DNA from: Shewanella jiangmenensis
GTDB lineage: Bacteria; Pseudomonadota; Gammaproteobacteria; Enterobacterales; Shewanellaceae
Direction of reading: 5' to 3'
Length of the DNA stretch: 64,000 bases
Assembly (NCBI RefSeq): GCF_018596335.1
Contig: NZ_JAHEPS010000006.1
Span: 124,001 to 188,000 of the forward strand
The notes under the pieces were generated by a model. That model made no database searches. It was not told the DNA's origin and saw only the letters and a program-made list of their open reading frames with translations. Shown one piece after another: positions 32,385 through 40,632 of the stretch. Within the stretch, counting starts at the first letter, position 1. Every line of letters begins with the position of its first letter. Both the position numbers and the translations under genes were made by a program.

Positions 32385-32936
32385 GGATTTTTTTATCACT
32401 TCGTTAATGAGCGCGAGCGTAAGCCCGGGGTCTGCTTCTTTAAGGCACAGCTGCTTGTTTTGCAGCGACAGCGGCAAGAGCTCCAGCCAGCGGCTGCATA
32501 CCCAGGTCAGATTGTTAAAATCGTTATCGGAGTAATTGGCAAGCTGAGTTGGAAAGTGTGCCATCACCTGGCGCAGGCCGTCCGCAAGATGCTGATGTTT
32601 TGCCGTCATTGGCAGCGCATCCCACGCCGGCAACACACTTGCCTCGGCGCGCTTAAGCCCATCCGAATCACTCTGCCAGGGTCCAAGTGCGACGCGCTCG
32701 CGGCCACTGATGGTGATGCCAAGCAAGCCGTCTTCGAGGGTTTCAAAATCCACAATGTCGGCGCGGGTGGCGATGGGCAGTGGCAGCTTGTCATCCCCCA
32801 GCATGCACATGGCAAAGCCAAGCCCCGAGCTTAATGACTCACTCACCAAACGCTTGTATCTTGGTTCGAATATTCTCAACTTGGTCATGCCGCCCGGCAA
32901 TAAGCAGATGGGCAGGGTAAACAGCGCCAGTTGCAT
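32382..32936 (-). CDS. stand-alone LON substrate-binding-domain protein
   Basis: A 184-residue protein consisting of the N-terminal (substrate-binding) domain of Lon protease without AAA+ or protease parts. The start MQLALFTLPICLLPGGMTKLRIFEPRYKRLV is typical: LFTLP, then LLPGG and LRIFEPRY. GLLGITISGRERV marks the second beta sheet. Such proteins are widespread; their role is not established. It is directly upstream of rpoE-chrR and has its own matching ECF-type promoter, so it is probably a regulon member, perhaps handling damaged proteins. Confidence 0.85.
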   Translation of the reverse strand: MQLALFTLPICLLPGGMTKLRIFEPRYKRLVSESLSSGLGFAMCMLGDDKLPLPIATRADIVDFETLEDGLLGITISGRERVALGPWQSDSDGLKRAEASVLPAWDALPMTAKHQHLADGLRQVMAHFPTQLANYSDNDFNNLTWVCSRWLELLPLSLQNKQLCLKEADPGLTLALINEVIKKS

Positions 32937-32961
32937 GATAACTCCCGATTAAACCTTTACA

Positions 32962-32995
32962 GCCTGTATTACGTACCGCTAGGCAGGCTGGATCA
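32962..32995 (-). promoter_or_regulatory. second ECF-type promoter, upstream of LON-domain gene
   Basis: Minus strand TGATCC (32995-32990), 16-nt spacer, CGTAAT (32973-32968), about 30 nt before the LON-gene ATG at 32936. Same hexamers and same spacer length as the rpoE site 600 bp away. Confidence 0.7.
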
Positions 32996-33020
32996 TCCAA
33001 GGTCGCGATGAGCTTTGAAT

Positions 33021-33105
33021 CTTTGGCATGAGTCTTTGGCATGAGTCGCCGGCATCAGTCGGCATCAGTATCCGGCATGAATATCTGGCATCAATATCTG
33101 GCAAG
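33021..33105. repeat. six degenerate 13-nt tandem repeats
   Basis: Head-to-tail units of the form CTTTGGCATGAGT / CGCCGGCATCAGT / ATCCGGCATGAAT / ATCTGGCATCAAT (one copy shortened), all sharing GGCAT. Located between the LON gene promoter and the methyltransferase gene. Unit not a multiple of three; not coding. Confidence 0.85.
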
Positions 33106-33153
33106 GTAGCGCGATTTGCCTGGCCGCATCGCGCCGCCAATGAGGAGTAACAG

Positions 33154-33750
33154 ATGAAATTAAATCAAACCGAAAGAACCCTGGTGACCTCCAAAGCACG
33201 CCAGAGCCTGCAAACGAACATTGAATCACGGCTTTTGATGCGACTCTTTACCGACGGGGTCCCTTTGGTGGAAAACGCGCTTGAAATCGGCTGCGGCGGC
33301 GGGCAGGGCGTGCAGTTTTTACGTCAGCGTCTTGGCGCTTCTACGATTACCGCAGTCGATTTGGACAAGGACATGCTCTCACTTGCCCGCGAGCGGCTTG
33401 GCAAGGTCAGCTGGGCCACGTTTATTGAAGCCGACGTCTGTAAACTGCCGTTTGATAACGGCGCTTTTGATATGGTGGCCGAATTTGCCATGCTGCACCA
33501 TGTGCCTGACTGGCAAAGTGGGATTAACGAAATTGCCCGGGTTATCAAACCTGGCGGGCACTTTCTTTTCTGGGATTTGTACCGCGCCGCCATCGTTAAT
33601 CCGCTGAGTAAACGGCTTTTTGATCATCCGCTGGAAAATCGCTTCAATCACGGGGAGCTGTTAACTGAGCTTGAAAAGAACGGCCTAAAGGTCATCAAAT
33701 CAAGCAGTGTCCCCAGCTTATTCGGGATGGGGCTTTGCCGCAAAGGCTGA
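33154..33750 (+). CDS. class I SAM-dependent methyltransferase
   Basis: A 198-residue methyltransferase of the Methyltransf_11 type. SAM motif I is NALEIGCGGGQG (about 40-51), motif II DLDKDMLSLARERL, and motif III-IV region FDMVAEFAMLHHVPDW followed by IKPGGHFLFWDLYRA. Substrate unknown; the fold is used for small molecules, quinones and lipids. GAGGAG lies 7 nt before ATG 33154. Its stop codon sits inside a tandem duplication. It is divergent from the LON/rpoE/chrR block and lacks the ECF-type promoter. Confidence 0.85.
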   Translation: MKLNQTERTLVTSKARQSLQTNIESRLLMRLFTDGVPLVENALEIGCGGGQGVQFLRQRLGASTITAVDLDKDMLSLARERLGKVSWATFIEADVCKLPFDNGAFDMVAEFAMLHHVPDWQSGINEIARVIKPGGHFLFWDLYRAAIVNPLSKRLFDHPLENRFNHGELLTELEKNGLKVIKSSSVPSLFGMGLCRKG

Positions 33751-33801
33751 GTTCGAAAAGGCTAAGCGTGCAAATGCTGAGCTCGAAAATGCAAAGCGCC
33801 G
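33742..33801. repeat. 30-nt tandem duplication across the methyltransferase stop codon
   Basis: Units 33742-33771 and 33772-33801 differ at about seven positions; both contain GCTGAG followed by TCGAAAA. The TGA stop (33748-33750) is inside the first unit. Confidence 0.8.
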
Positions 33802-33932
33802 CTGCGGTTTACTGCAGCGACGCAATTACAACGACTATGTTCGAAACGAGCGGCGCAGTTTCTTATCGAAGTGAATGGCAAACTAAGGCGCGGCTGCCTA
33901 GCGCCTAATTCATGCTCAGGACTGCGGCTTAG

Positions 33933-34463
33933 TCAACTCTGTGGCTTAGAAAGCCACACCAGTGATTGGGGCTCAACGCCAAGGCTTTTGATCATTGACG
34001 TAAATTTGGCCTCTTCATCGGCGCTCAGGTTTGGCTCGCGGGACAGCAGCCACAGGTACTCGAGCGAATCACCGGCGACCAGCGCCGTGCGGTAACGGCC
34101 ATCGGCATCCCGAGTGGCGGCAAGGATTTGATAGTCGCCGTAGAAGGGGCCGAAAAACGATACTTCCAACCGACCTTCATCCGGATTGCTCGCAAAGCGC
34201 GCCTTGCCGATAGCTTCTTTCCAGCGGTTATCTTCGGCGCTGAATCCACGGTTAATGACCTTGATGCTGCCGGCGTCGTCCCGGTATTCGGCGGTCACTT
34301 TGGTCAGCCCGCGCTCGAAGCGATTTTCCATCCGCGCCACTTCGTGCCAGGTGCCCAGATAGTGCTTAAGTTCAAAGCCGTTTATCACCGGCATTGGCGG
34401 GGCGCTGGCGCAGCCGCCGAGCAGGGTTGACATGGCGAGCAGCGCTATAAGGACTCTTTTCAT
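33933..34463 (-). CDS. blc: outer-membrane lipocalin (Blc-like lipoprotein)
   Basis: A 176-residue lipoprotein: signal peptide with lipobox LLGGC (Cys17), then a lipocalin barrel. The family motif is GTWHEVARMENRFERG, followed by the conserved TVxY-like strand VTAEYRDD and the terminal YLWLLSREP with the conserved Arg. E. coli Blc binds fatty acids and lysophospholipids and is linked to membrane stress. ATG 34463 with GAGAGA upstream is chosen over the longer 34481 frame because it starts the signal peptide. Confidence 0.92.
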   Translation of the reverse strand: MKRVLIALLAMSTLLGGCASAPPMPVINGFELKHYLGTWHEVARMENRFERGLTKVTAEYRDDAGSIKVINRGFSAEDNRWKEAIGKARFASNPDEGRLEVSFFGPFYGDYQILAATRDADGRYRTALVAGDSLEYLWLLSREPNLSADEEAKFTSMIKSLGVEPQSLVWLSKPQS

Positions 34464-34669
34464 GATGTTCTCTCTAATCAAGGTGGATTTCTTTGCTGCT
34501 CTTTACGCCGTTAATCATCAAAAAGATCAGTTGCAGCAGTCTTGGGCGGGCGCAGATTGCGCTGGCGCATGGTTTCCCTGCCCAAAAGACCTATAATTGA
34601 GGATGTTGCTACCTTCATCAGGGTGGCCCATGGACAGCTATCCCCGGGCAGAATAAGAGACTTAACGCT

Positions 34670-35614
34670 ATGGCCAAACTTCTTGAGACTGTTGATTCAC
34701 GTACCCAACTGGTGGGCGAAAACCGGCTCGAGCTGCTCTTGTTTCGCATTCACTCCTCACAGCTGTTTGCCATCAACGTGTTCAAAGTCAAAGAGGTGGT
34801 AAAGCTGCCGCCACTCAGCGCCATGCCGGGGGCACACCCCAGCATCAGTGGGGTCGCCAATATCCGTGGTGTGTCTATTCCGGTTATTAACCTGCGCCGC
34901 GCTATCGGTTTTGGTGCGGCCGCCGATGAGTCTGAAGCAAACCTTATCATTACCGAGTACAACCGCTCGGTGCAGGGATTTTTAGTCGGTAAGGTTGAGC
35001 ACATAGTCAACATGACCTGGAGTGACATCATGCCGCCCCCAAAAACCGCGGGGCGCAACAACTATCTGACGGCCATCACCCGGCTTGAGTATCAGGGGGC
35101 CACTCATCTGGTGTCGATCATCGATGTGGAAAAGGTGCTGGCTGAAATCATCCATTACGATGTGCGTTTATCGGAAGGGGTGCTGGATGAATCGCTGCTG
35201 CCGCAAATGCCGGGCCGTAAACTGCTGGTGGTGGACGATTCGGCAACTGCAAGGCGCCAGGTTAAAGAAACCCTTGGGCAGCTTGGGCTTGAAATTATGG
35301 AAGTGTGCGATGGCCTGCAGGCGCTGGAGCTTCTTAAATCCTGGGCGGATGATGGGGTAAAGGTGTCTGATGCGCTGCTGATGATGATAACCGATGCCGA
35401 AATGCCGGAGATGGACGGTTACAAACTCACCCACGAAGTGCGCAGCGACCCGCGCCTTAAAGATTTGTACATCACCCTGAACACGTCACTCAGCGGCAGT
35501 TTTAACCACGCCATGGTGGAGAAGGTGGGCTGCGATCAGTTTATTTCCAAGTTTCAGCCCGACAAGCTGGTGGAGGTGGTGCAGGAGCGGCTGCGAGAGC
35601 TGCTGAAGCATTGA
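34670..35614 (+). CDS. cheV: chemotaxis coupling protein CheV
   Basis: CheW-like domain (residues ~20-165) fused to a receiver domain (~183-312). The receiver has the acidic pair Asp189-Asp190, phospho-acceptor Asp242 (ITDAEMPEMDGY), Thr272 and Lys294, so it should be phosphorylatable by CheA. CheV proteins couple receptors to CheA and tune adaptation. 314 residues is typical. Neighbours are not chemotaxis genes; lone cheV genes are common in polarly flagellated gammaproteobacteria. The Shine-Dalgarno is weak. Confidence 0.95.
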   Translation: MAKLLETVDSRTQLVGENRLELLLFRIHSSQLFAINVFKVKEVVKLPPLSAMPGAHPSISGVANIRGVSIPVINLRRAIGFGAAADESEANLIITEYNRSVQGFLVGKVEHIVNMTWSDIMPPPKTAGRNNYLTAITRLEYQGATHLVSIIDVEKVLAEIIHYDVRLSEGVLDESLLPQMPGRKLLVVDDSATARRQVKETLGQLGLEIMEVCDGLQALELLKSWADDGVKVSDALLMMITDAEMPEMDGYKLTHEVRSDPRLKDLYITLNTSLSGSFNHAMVEKVGCDQFISKFQPDKLVEVVQERLRELLKH

Positions 35615-35780
35615 GGATACTTGATGATTGGCTGCGCTTAACGTTAGTTCAGAAAAGTAGCCGTTAAGACTCGCTGGCCGTTCAGATTATCTGGTTGCTC
35701 AGCCTAACTGGACCTTATGCATTTCAGGCCGCGTTTGCCGAACTCAGGCGCATCCGTAACGGCGCGTTGAGGCTGGCACA

Positions 35781-36422
35781 TCAGCGCTGCTCATCTTCAT
35801 GTAATTCGCTTAACAGTTCCTGTTTTTGGCGCGAATTGGCGGCGCGGTAAAGGGAGGCGAGCCTCAGGGCATAGGCGAAACGCTGCCTGCCAAGGAGTTT
35901 TACCAGGGCGCAGATAAACTGCTCATCCAGTCCCTGGGTGTGGCTGAAATGGCGCGCGGCGCCGGTGAGGGTGGTGAATTTTACCCCGTCATGCTCGATT
36001 TCGGCGCCATGGCTGCCATCATCGATAACCAGTCCATTTACCGACACAGGCCAGCCGGCGGCATTGACTCTGTCCCGTGCCACTTCATACATAAACCAGG
36101 CACTTTTTTTAAATCCACCGAGGATTTTGCAGTCAAAGCCCGAATCTTCAAGTTCGGCCTTGGTCCAGTTGCTGCCGATGGCCAGATGTTTGGCGTAGCG
36201 TTGGATAAGGGTATCTTTGACCAGCATGCGGCATTCGTACAGGCTGTCGAGCTCGCGGCTTTTGGCTATCAGGCGGCACTCTTTGCAGGCGCTGATGGCG
36301 ACCGACGGGTGTTCATGCTCTCGTGGGCTGATAAAGTGAAAGAGCCCGTCGGCGGGCTCTTCACAAAACCAGCAGAGGTGCCGCTTATCAAACGGCGCCT
36401 CGGCGATGGCAATCTCGGTCAC
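35781..36422 (-). CDS. unknown protein with N-terminal zinc-binding cysteines
   Basis: A 213-residue protein I cannot assign to a named family. Near the start two pairs, CWFCEEP (17-20) and ACKECRL (45-49), form a likely zinc ribbon or treble-clef finger. The rest is helical with several Lys/Arg-rich segments and a beta hairpin around VNGLVIDDGSHGAEIEHDG. No signal peptide. Its ATG overlaps the stop of the upstream DUF2750 gene by 4 nt, so the two products are made together and may work together. Function unknown. Confidence 0.72.
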   Translation of the reverse strand: MTEIAIAEAPFDKRHLCWFCEEPADGLFHFISPREHEHPSVAISACKECRLIAKSRELDSLYECRMLVKDTLIQRYAKHLAIGSNWTKAELEDSGFDCKILGGFKKSAWFMYEVARDRVNAAGWPVSVNGLVIDDGSHGAEIEHDGVKFTTLTGAARHFSHTQGLDEQFICALVKLLGRQRFAYALRLASLYRAANSRQKQELLSELHEDEQR

Positions 36423-36778
36423 TCAGTTTCAATCTCGGCGAGCTGCTTGGCCAAATCGATAGGATCAAGCTCGATGCACTCTTCGTTGGCTTGCCAGTCT
36501 ACGCCAACCAGTACGCCGTCGTTGTTCAGATCTTCCACCCAGTACTCGAGGAATTCCACCAACGGAATGGCGGCAGGGCGATAGGTTGCCCACTCTTCGC
36601 TGCAATGCTCGGCGGCTTTGGCTTCGCTTGACCACAGCGGCATCACATCGGTTTCTTCATAGATGCTGGAATCGCACACGACCCAGCCTTCGCCGTCCTT
36701 GTCCATCAGGCCCCAAAGTACCTGGGAATCTTTAATATTGTCGACAAATTCGCTGAGTTGAGGTTGCATTTCAGTCAT
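36419..36778 (-). CDS. DUF2750 family protein
   Basis: A 119-residue acidic cytoplasmic protein of the DUF2750 type: LWGLMDKDGEGWVVCDSS, then VMPLWSSEAKAAEHCSEEWATY and a C-terminal VEDLNNDGVLVGVDW segment. The open frame extends upstream to 36919, but ATG 36778 (with AGAGAT nearby) gives the family start. It leads a two-gene unit with the zinc-finger protein, joined by an ATGA overlap. Function unknown. Confidence 0.82.
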   Translation of the reverse strand: MTEMQPQLSEFVDNIKDSQVLWGLMDKDGEGWVVCDSSIYEETDVMPLWSSEAKAAEHCSEEWATYRPAAIPLVEFLEYWVEDLNNDGVLVGVDWQANEECIELDPIDLAKQLAEIETE

Positions 36779-36994
36779 GGTGGGATCTCTTTTGCTGTTA
36801 ATGCATTGATTATAAGGCATGTGCCCGCAAACCCAAGGAGTTTTACGTTTCAATGTCATGCTTTTGTGTGGCAATGAAGAGAATTTGTGCCCTGCGATTG
36901 CCTTACGCGGTGCCATCATGCACGATCCTCGGGTCGCCGCCGTTTCTTCCCAGTTCTTTAATTCCGGCGCGGCCTTGATAAAGGAGTCACAGCT

Positions 36995-38332
36995 TTGAAA
37001 AAAAATCTTATTCTCGCCTCATCCCTGCTGCTGTTGCCGGTTGCCTGCAGCGCGGTGCCGGAGGCAAACAGCGCCAATCCACAAAGCGCGCAAACTGCTG
37101 CCACAAGCGTGGGCAGCAGTGCCCAGACAAATGCTAAGACTACTGCAGGCAGCGTCGCTGCAACCTCAGTAGCGGATGACGTGGCGGCCGTGACCCAGGG
37201 CTTTGGTGAGTGCATCGCCGGCATTACCGACAAAGCGCACAACGCCGGTATAAGTGAGGCGCGCATCGCCTATCTTGGCAAGCTTAAGCCTGTGACCAGA
37301 GTCATCGAGCTTGACCGCAGTCAGCCTGAATTCACCCAGACCTTTGCCGATTACTTCAACAAAAGGGTAACTGAGCGGCGTATTCTCGAGGGGCAAAAGT
37401 TACTTAAAACCCACGCAGCCCTGCTCGACAAAATTCAAAAAGAATACGGGGTGCCTGCCCAGTATTTGCTGGCCTTCTGGGGACTTGAAACCAACTTTGG
37501 CAGCTACAAAGGCAAGATGCCGGTACTGGATTCGCTGGCTACCCTGGCGTGCGATAAGCGTCGCAGCCAGTATTTCACCCAGGAATTGCTGCAGGCGTTA
37601 AAGCTTGCCGATAAACACGATTTACCCCAGTCGGTGATGGTCGGCTCCTGGGCAGGCGCCATGGGCCACACCCAGTTTATGCCCACCACCTATCTTGACT
37701 ACGCGGTGGATGGCGACGGAGATGGCCGCGCCGATCTGTGGGGTAGCACCGCCGATGCGCTCACCTCTGCCGCCAACTTCCTAAAGAGCCTTGGCTGGCA
37801 AGCCGAGCAGCGCTGGGGCAGGGAAGTGCTCTTGCCCGCCAATTACGATTTTACCACCCTGGGCCGCACCAACCGACGAGAGCTCGGAGCCTGGGGTGAG
37901 CTTGGGGTGCAGCTGACCAATGGTCAAAGCCTGCCGGCGGCGCCCATGAGCGCGGCGCTCTATTTGCCCGCCGGTCATACAGGCCCTGCGTTTTTGGGAT
38001 ATGAAAATTTTGAGGTTATTCAGCGCTGGAACCGCTCGGAGTTTTACGCCATAGCTGTGGGGCATCTTGCCGACCGGATAAAGGGCGCGCCGCCATTAAC
38101 CGTGGCACCGCCGCTGCAGCCCAAGCGCACCCGTGATGGCATCAAGCAAATGCAAAGCCGCTTGATTGAGCTTGGCTTTTTAACGGGTGATGCCGATGGC
38201 GTCGTGGGCAGCAAAACCACCGCCGCAGTGCGAGAATTTCAGCGTATGAACCAGTTGGTGCCCGACGGCTTTGCCGACGATGCGACCATGAAGGCGCTCG
38301 GGCTGGATGTGGCCGCCATCAGCGCCAACTGA
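36995..38332 (+). CDS. mltB: lytic murein transglycosylase, MltB family, with peptidoglycan-binding domain
   Basis: Cleaves peptidoglycan glycan strands to 1,6-anhydro products. An N-terminal hydrophobic stretch ends in LLPVAC; Cys18 may be lipidated, although the -3 Pro is not ideal. A Ser/Ala/Thr linker follows, then the MltB domain with catalytic Glu165 in FWGLETNFG and SWAGAMGHTQFMPTTY. The C-terminal ~60 residues (RDGIKQMQSRLIELGFL) are a PG_binding_1 module. The start is TTG 36995, 9 nt after AAGGAG. Exact Mlt subtype is uncertain. Confidence 0.9.
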   Translation: MKKNLILASSLLLLPVACSAVPEANSANPQSAQTAATSVGSSAQTNAKTTAGSVAATSVADDVAAVTQGFGECIAGITDKAHNAGISEARIAYLGKLKPVTRVIELDRSQPEFTQTFADYFNKRVTERRILEGQKLLKTHAALLDKIQKEYGVPAQYLLAFWGLETNFGSYKGKMPVLDSLATLACDKRRSQYFTQELLQALKLADKHDLPQSVMVGSWAGAMGHTQFMPTTYLDYAVDGDGDGRADLWGSTADALTSAANFLKSLGWQAEQRWGREVLLPANYDFTTLGRTNRRELGAWGELGVQLTNGQSLPAAPMSAALYLPAGHTGPAFLGYENFEVIQRWNRSEFYAIAVGHLADRIKGAPPLTVAPPLQPKRTRDGIKQMQSRLIELGFLTGDADGVVGSKTTAAVREFQRMNQLVPDGFADDATMKALGLDVAAISAN

Positions 38333-38426
38333 GCGCGCTGACAAGGCCGGGGCGATAAGGCTGGAGAGCGGGGGCATTCTTTGTTAAGCTCCTGCGGTTT
38401 TACATATTTCAGTAACAGGATTACTC

Positions 38427-38909
38427 ATGCAAATCAAAGACGACCTGGTGGTGCAGTTTAACTACACGCTGCGCGATGAAAAAGGCGACGTGCTCGAGAC
38501 CAACGAAGGGCATTCACCCATCGCCTATCTGCACGGCCATGACAACATGATGCCGGGCGTAGAAAAGGCCATCGAAGGCAAAAAAGTGGGTGACAAGTTC
38601 AGCGTTACCCTGCCAGCCAGTGAAACCTACGGCGAGCGCATCGAAAACGCCGAGCAGCGCGTGTCCACCAAGCACCTGATGGGCGCCAAAGAGTGGAAAC
38701 CGGGCATGCGCGCCATCGTCAACACAGATCAGGGCCAGCGCCAGGTGACTGTGGTGAAAGTGGGTAAATTTATGGTGACCGTGGATATCAACCATCCACT
38801 GGCAGGCCGCGAGCTGACCTTCGATTTGGAAATCGTGTCCGCCCGTGAAGCGAGCGCCGAAGAAATCGCCCATGGCCACGCCCACGGCGAAGGCGGCCAT
38901 CATCATTGA
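38427..38909 (+). CDS. slyD: FKBP-type peptidyl-prolyl isomerase, SlyD-like
   Basis: A 160-residue cytoplasmic FKBP with an inserted chaperone (IF) domain: MQIKDDLVVQFNYTLRDEKG start, then YLHGHDNMMPGVEKAIEGKKVGD, and the IF region from about residue 68 to 120. The C-terminus is a short His tail (HGHAHGEGGHHH), much smaller than the metal-binding tail of E. coli SlyD (196 residues) and without cysteines. It could bind Ni2+ or Zn2+, but hydrogenase maturation is not implied. Closed by a strong two-way terminator. Confidence 0.9.
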   Translation: MQIKDDLVVQFNYTLRDEKGDVLETNEGHSPIAYLHGHDNMMPGVEKAIEGKKVGDKFSVTLPASETYGERIENAEQRVSTKHLMGAKEWKPGMRAIVNTDQGQRQVTVVKVGKFMVTVDINHPLAGRELTFDLEIVSAREASAEEIAHGHAHGEGGHHH

Positions 38910-38927
38910 TTGGCCAAGCCATCAGAT

Positions 38928-38957
38928 AAAAAACGCCCGGCATGCCGGGCGTTTTTG
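38928..38957. terminator. two-way terminator between slyD and kinase gene
   Basis: CGCCCGGC (38934-38941) / GCCGGGCG (38944-38951) extended by A6 and T5. Between convergent genes. Confidence 0.92.
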
Positions 38958-38970
38958 TTTTCAGCATTAA

Positions 38971-40323
38971 TCAGCGCGCGAATTCAACCCCGAAGTGCGC
39001 CAGCAGATAATCGATGCTGGGCTTAAGCCCTTCGCTGAAGCCGAATGACGTGCCATACCAGATCACAAAGGCGGCGCGTCTTAAGGCGTAATATTGTGCC
39101 CGCTTAAGTAAGCTGTCTGGCGCCAGTGCTTGCCAGCGCTCAGGGCCGAGGGCGGCTTGATAGTGCGCAAGAAACAGGGTGAAGAAGGGCGCTGGCATCC
39201 GCCGCCACAGGGGCGCGAGATCCATGGCGGGATCTGTGCGGCAAATATCTGAAAAATCGATGATGCCCGCCAATCTGCCTGTCTCTGTGATAAGCACATT
39301 AGCCGGACCAAAATCGCCGTGGCACAGCACTGGAGTAACCCGGAGTGGCGTGCACCGCGATGTAGTAAGCCTTTCTGACGTGCAGCTCTCAGGAGTGGAT
39401 TGATGAGAGTTGCCTTGATAACTGATGCCTTGATGAGTGGTGCCGGGCGCCGATTGCTCATAAAGCGCATGGGCAGCGGCAAAATAATCCCGCGCCTTTG
39501 GGGCTATGTGCTTTGGCAGCAGGGTAAGCGCGACCGGCAGTACGGTTTCCAAAAATGCCTCATCGCCATAGGGATAGGCAGTAAGCTCGGTTATCTCATC
39601 ACAAGGGATATGGATATTGGCGAGTGCCTCGGCCATGTCTTTTGCCAGCATGGCGTGGCGCTCGGCGCAGGCTGTGCGCCAGTCAAAAGGCTTGCCTGGC
39701 AGTTTTTGATACAGCATGGCGCGTGGCATTGACGGCGGGCTTAGGCTGATTTGCGGCAGCAGCGCCACAAAACCGACGGCTCTATTGCTTTGGTGTTTGT
39801 CGCCGGGATTTGCGTGGCTGTATTTTGATTTCAGGTGCTCAATGACTCTGGCTTCAAGGTCGAAACGGCAGTGAGTATTGGGGCTCAGGGTATCTGCGCA
39901 AAGGCGTATCGTGTCCGCGCTGTTGCTCTTGCTGCTATGAGATGCCATCTCTTTTGCCTTCGGCTGAGGAAAGCGGGGTAGGCGCAGCATCCATGATTGG
40001 CGCCGGGCTTGCGTCTCTTCGCATGAGGCTGATTCTGCGGTGGCGGGTATGAGCATCTGCATGCTCTCCAATATCTTAGTGCCTTGCGTTATTTCCAGCA
40101 CCAGATTGCTCCAGCCGTGGCTGTGGACTTGAACCTTCCAGTCGCACATTGGCGGGGGCTGCCGTGAATCGCTTTCGCTGAAAGAGCCATGGTAATCGCC
40201 TGCGCAAGCTAACGCCGAGCCGATATGGTTTGCCGCCCAATAGGCCAGCGCTTCGGTGTCGTCTTGGTCATGCAGCCCTGTGCTTTTAATCGCGTGGGAT
40301 AGCGCCAATATCAAATGCTGCAT
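38971..40323 (-). CDS. aminoglycoside phosphotransferase-family kinase with in-frame tandem-repeat insert
   Basis: A 450-residue protein of the APH/choline-kinase fold. The catalytic loop CHGDFGPANVL (His335, Asp337) and the metal-binding IIDFSD (Asp356) are intact. Features are unusual: a poorly conserved ~115-residue N-terminus before the kinase N-lobe, and a polar insertion at about 292-330 with the five-residue repeats GTTHQ, GISYQ, GNSHQ. Substrate unknown; resistance is not implied, since this family also acts on sugars, choline and other small molecules. It stands alone between slyD and the 40406 gene. Confidence 0.8.
   Translation of the reverse strand: MQHLILALSHAIKSTGLHDQDDTEALAYWAANHIGSALACAGDYHGSFSESDSRQPPPMCDWKVQVHSHGWSNLVLEITQGTKILESMQMLIPATAESASCEETQARRQSWMLRLPRFPQPKAKEMASHSSKSNSADTIRLCADTLSPNTHCRFDLEARVIEHLKSKYSHANPGDKHQSNRAVGFVALLPQISLSPPSMPRAMLYQKLPGKPFDWRTACAERHAMLAKDMAEALANIHIPCDEITELTAYPYGDEAFLETVLPVALTLLPKHIAPKARDYFAAAHALYEQSAPGTTHQGISYQGNSHQSTPESCTSERLTTSRCTPLRVTPVLCHGDFGPANVLITETGRLAGIIDFSDICRTDPAMDLAPLWRRMPAPFFTLFLAHYQAALGPERWQALAPDSLLKRAQYYALRRAAFVIWYGTSFGFSEGLKPSIDYLLAHFGVEFAR
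39400..39444. repeat. three 15-nt tandem repeats inside the APH-like gene
   Basis: TTGATGAGAGTTGCC, TTGATAACTGATGCC, TTGATGAGTGGTGCC, head to tail; on the minus strand they encode GNSHQ, GISYQ and GTTHQ. Unit length keeps the frame. Confidence 0.88.
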
Positions 40324-40405
40324 GAGCTGCTGCCTTTGTCTTTAACGGAAACCTGATACACTCTGCACTCCCAAAAATACCTGATTATCCAAACCGAGGC
40401 GTGCG

Positions 40406-40630
40406 ATGGTAATAGTACTCAGCGCTGGCAAATTAATCCTGACCCCGACTGAGCTCCTTTGCAGGCTTTCATCCGGTGCGACGCTGCGTGCGCTGCCTGA
40501 CGATATCCGCCTTGTGACCACTCCGCCACTGCTGATTGCCGATGCCGGCGCCGTAAGTTGGACCTTGCCGCTCGATGGCGTCGAATGCCTTGATGATATT
40601 ACTGAATTTTATGGATTTGCTAAGGAATGA
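40406..40630 (+). CDS. small unknown protein translationally coupled to the esterase gene
   Basis: A 74-residue protein, not recognised. It alternates short hydrophobic strands (VIVLSAGKLILTP, VTTPPLLIADAGAV) and has a Leu/Asp-rich end (LDGVECLDDITEFYG). No membrane helix or signal peptide. Its TGA lies 3 nt from the next ATG, and an in-frame ATG of the next gene overlaps it, so coupling with the carboxylesterase is likely. Codon pattern and spacing support a real gene; function unknown. Confidence 0.6.
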   Translation: MVIVLSAGKLILTPTELLCRLSSGATLRALPDDIRLVTTPPLLIADAGAVSWTLPLDGVECLDDITEFYGFAKE

Positions 40631-40632
40631 CC

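Noticed and set aside
38971..40323. Acquired aminoglycoside resistance gene
   Set aside because: Only the general APH fold is visible, with low similarity outside motifs; no mobile element or composition change nearby.
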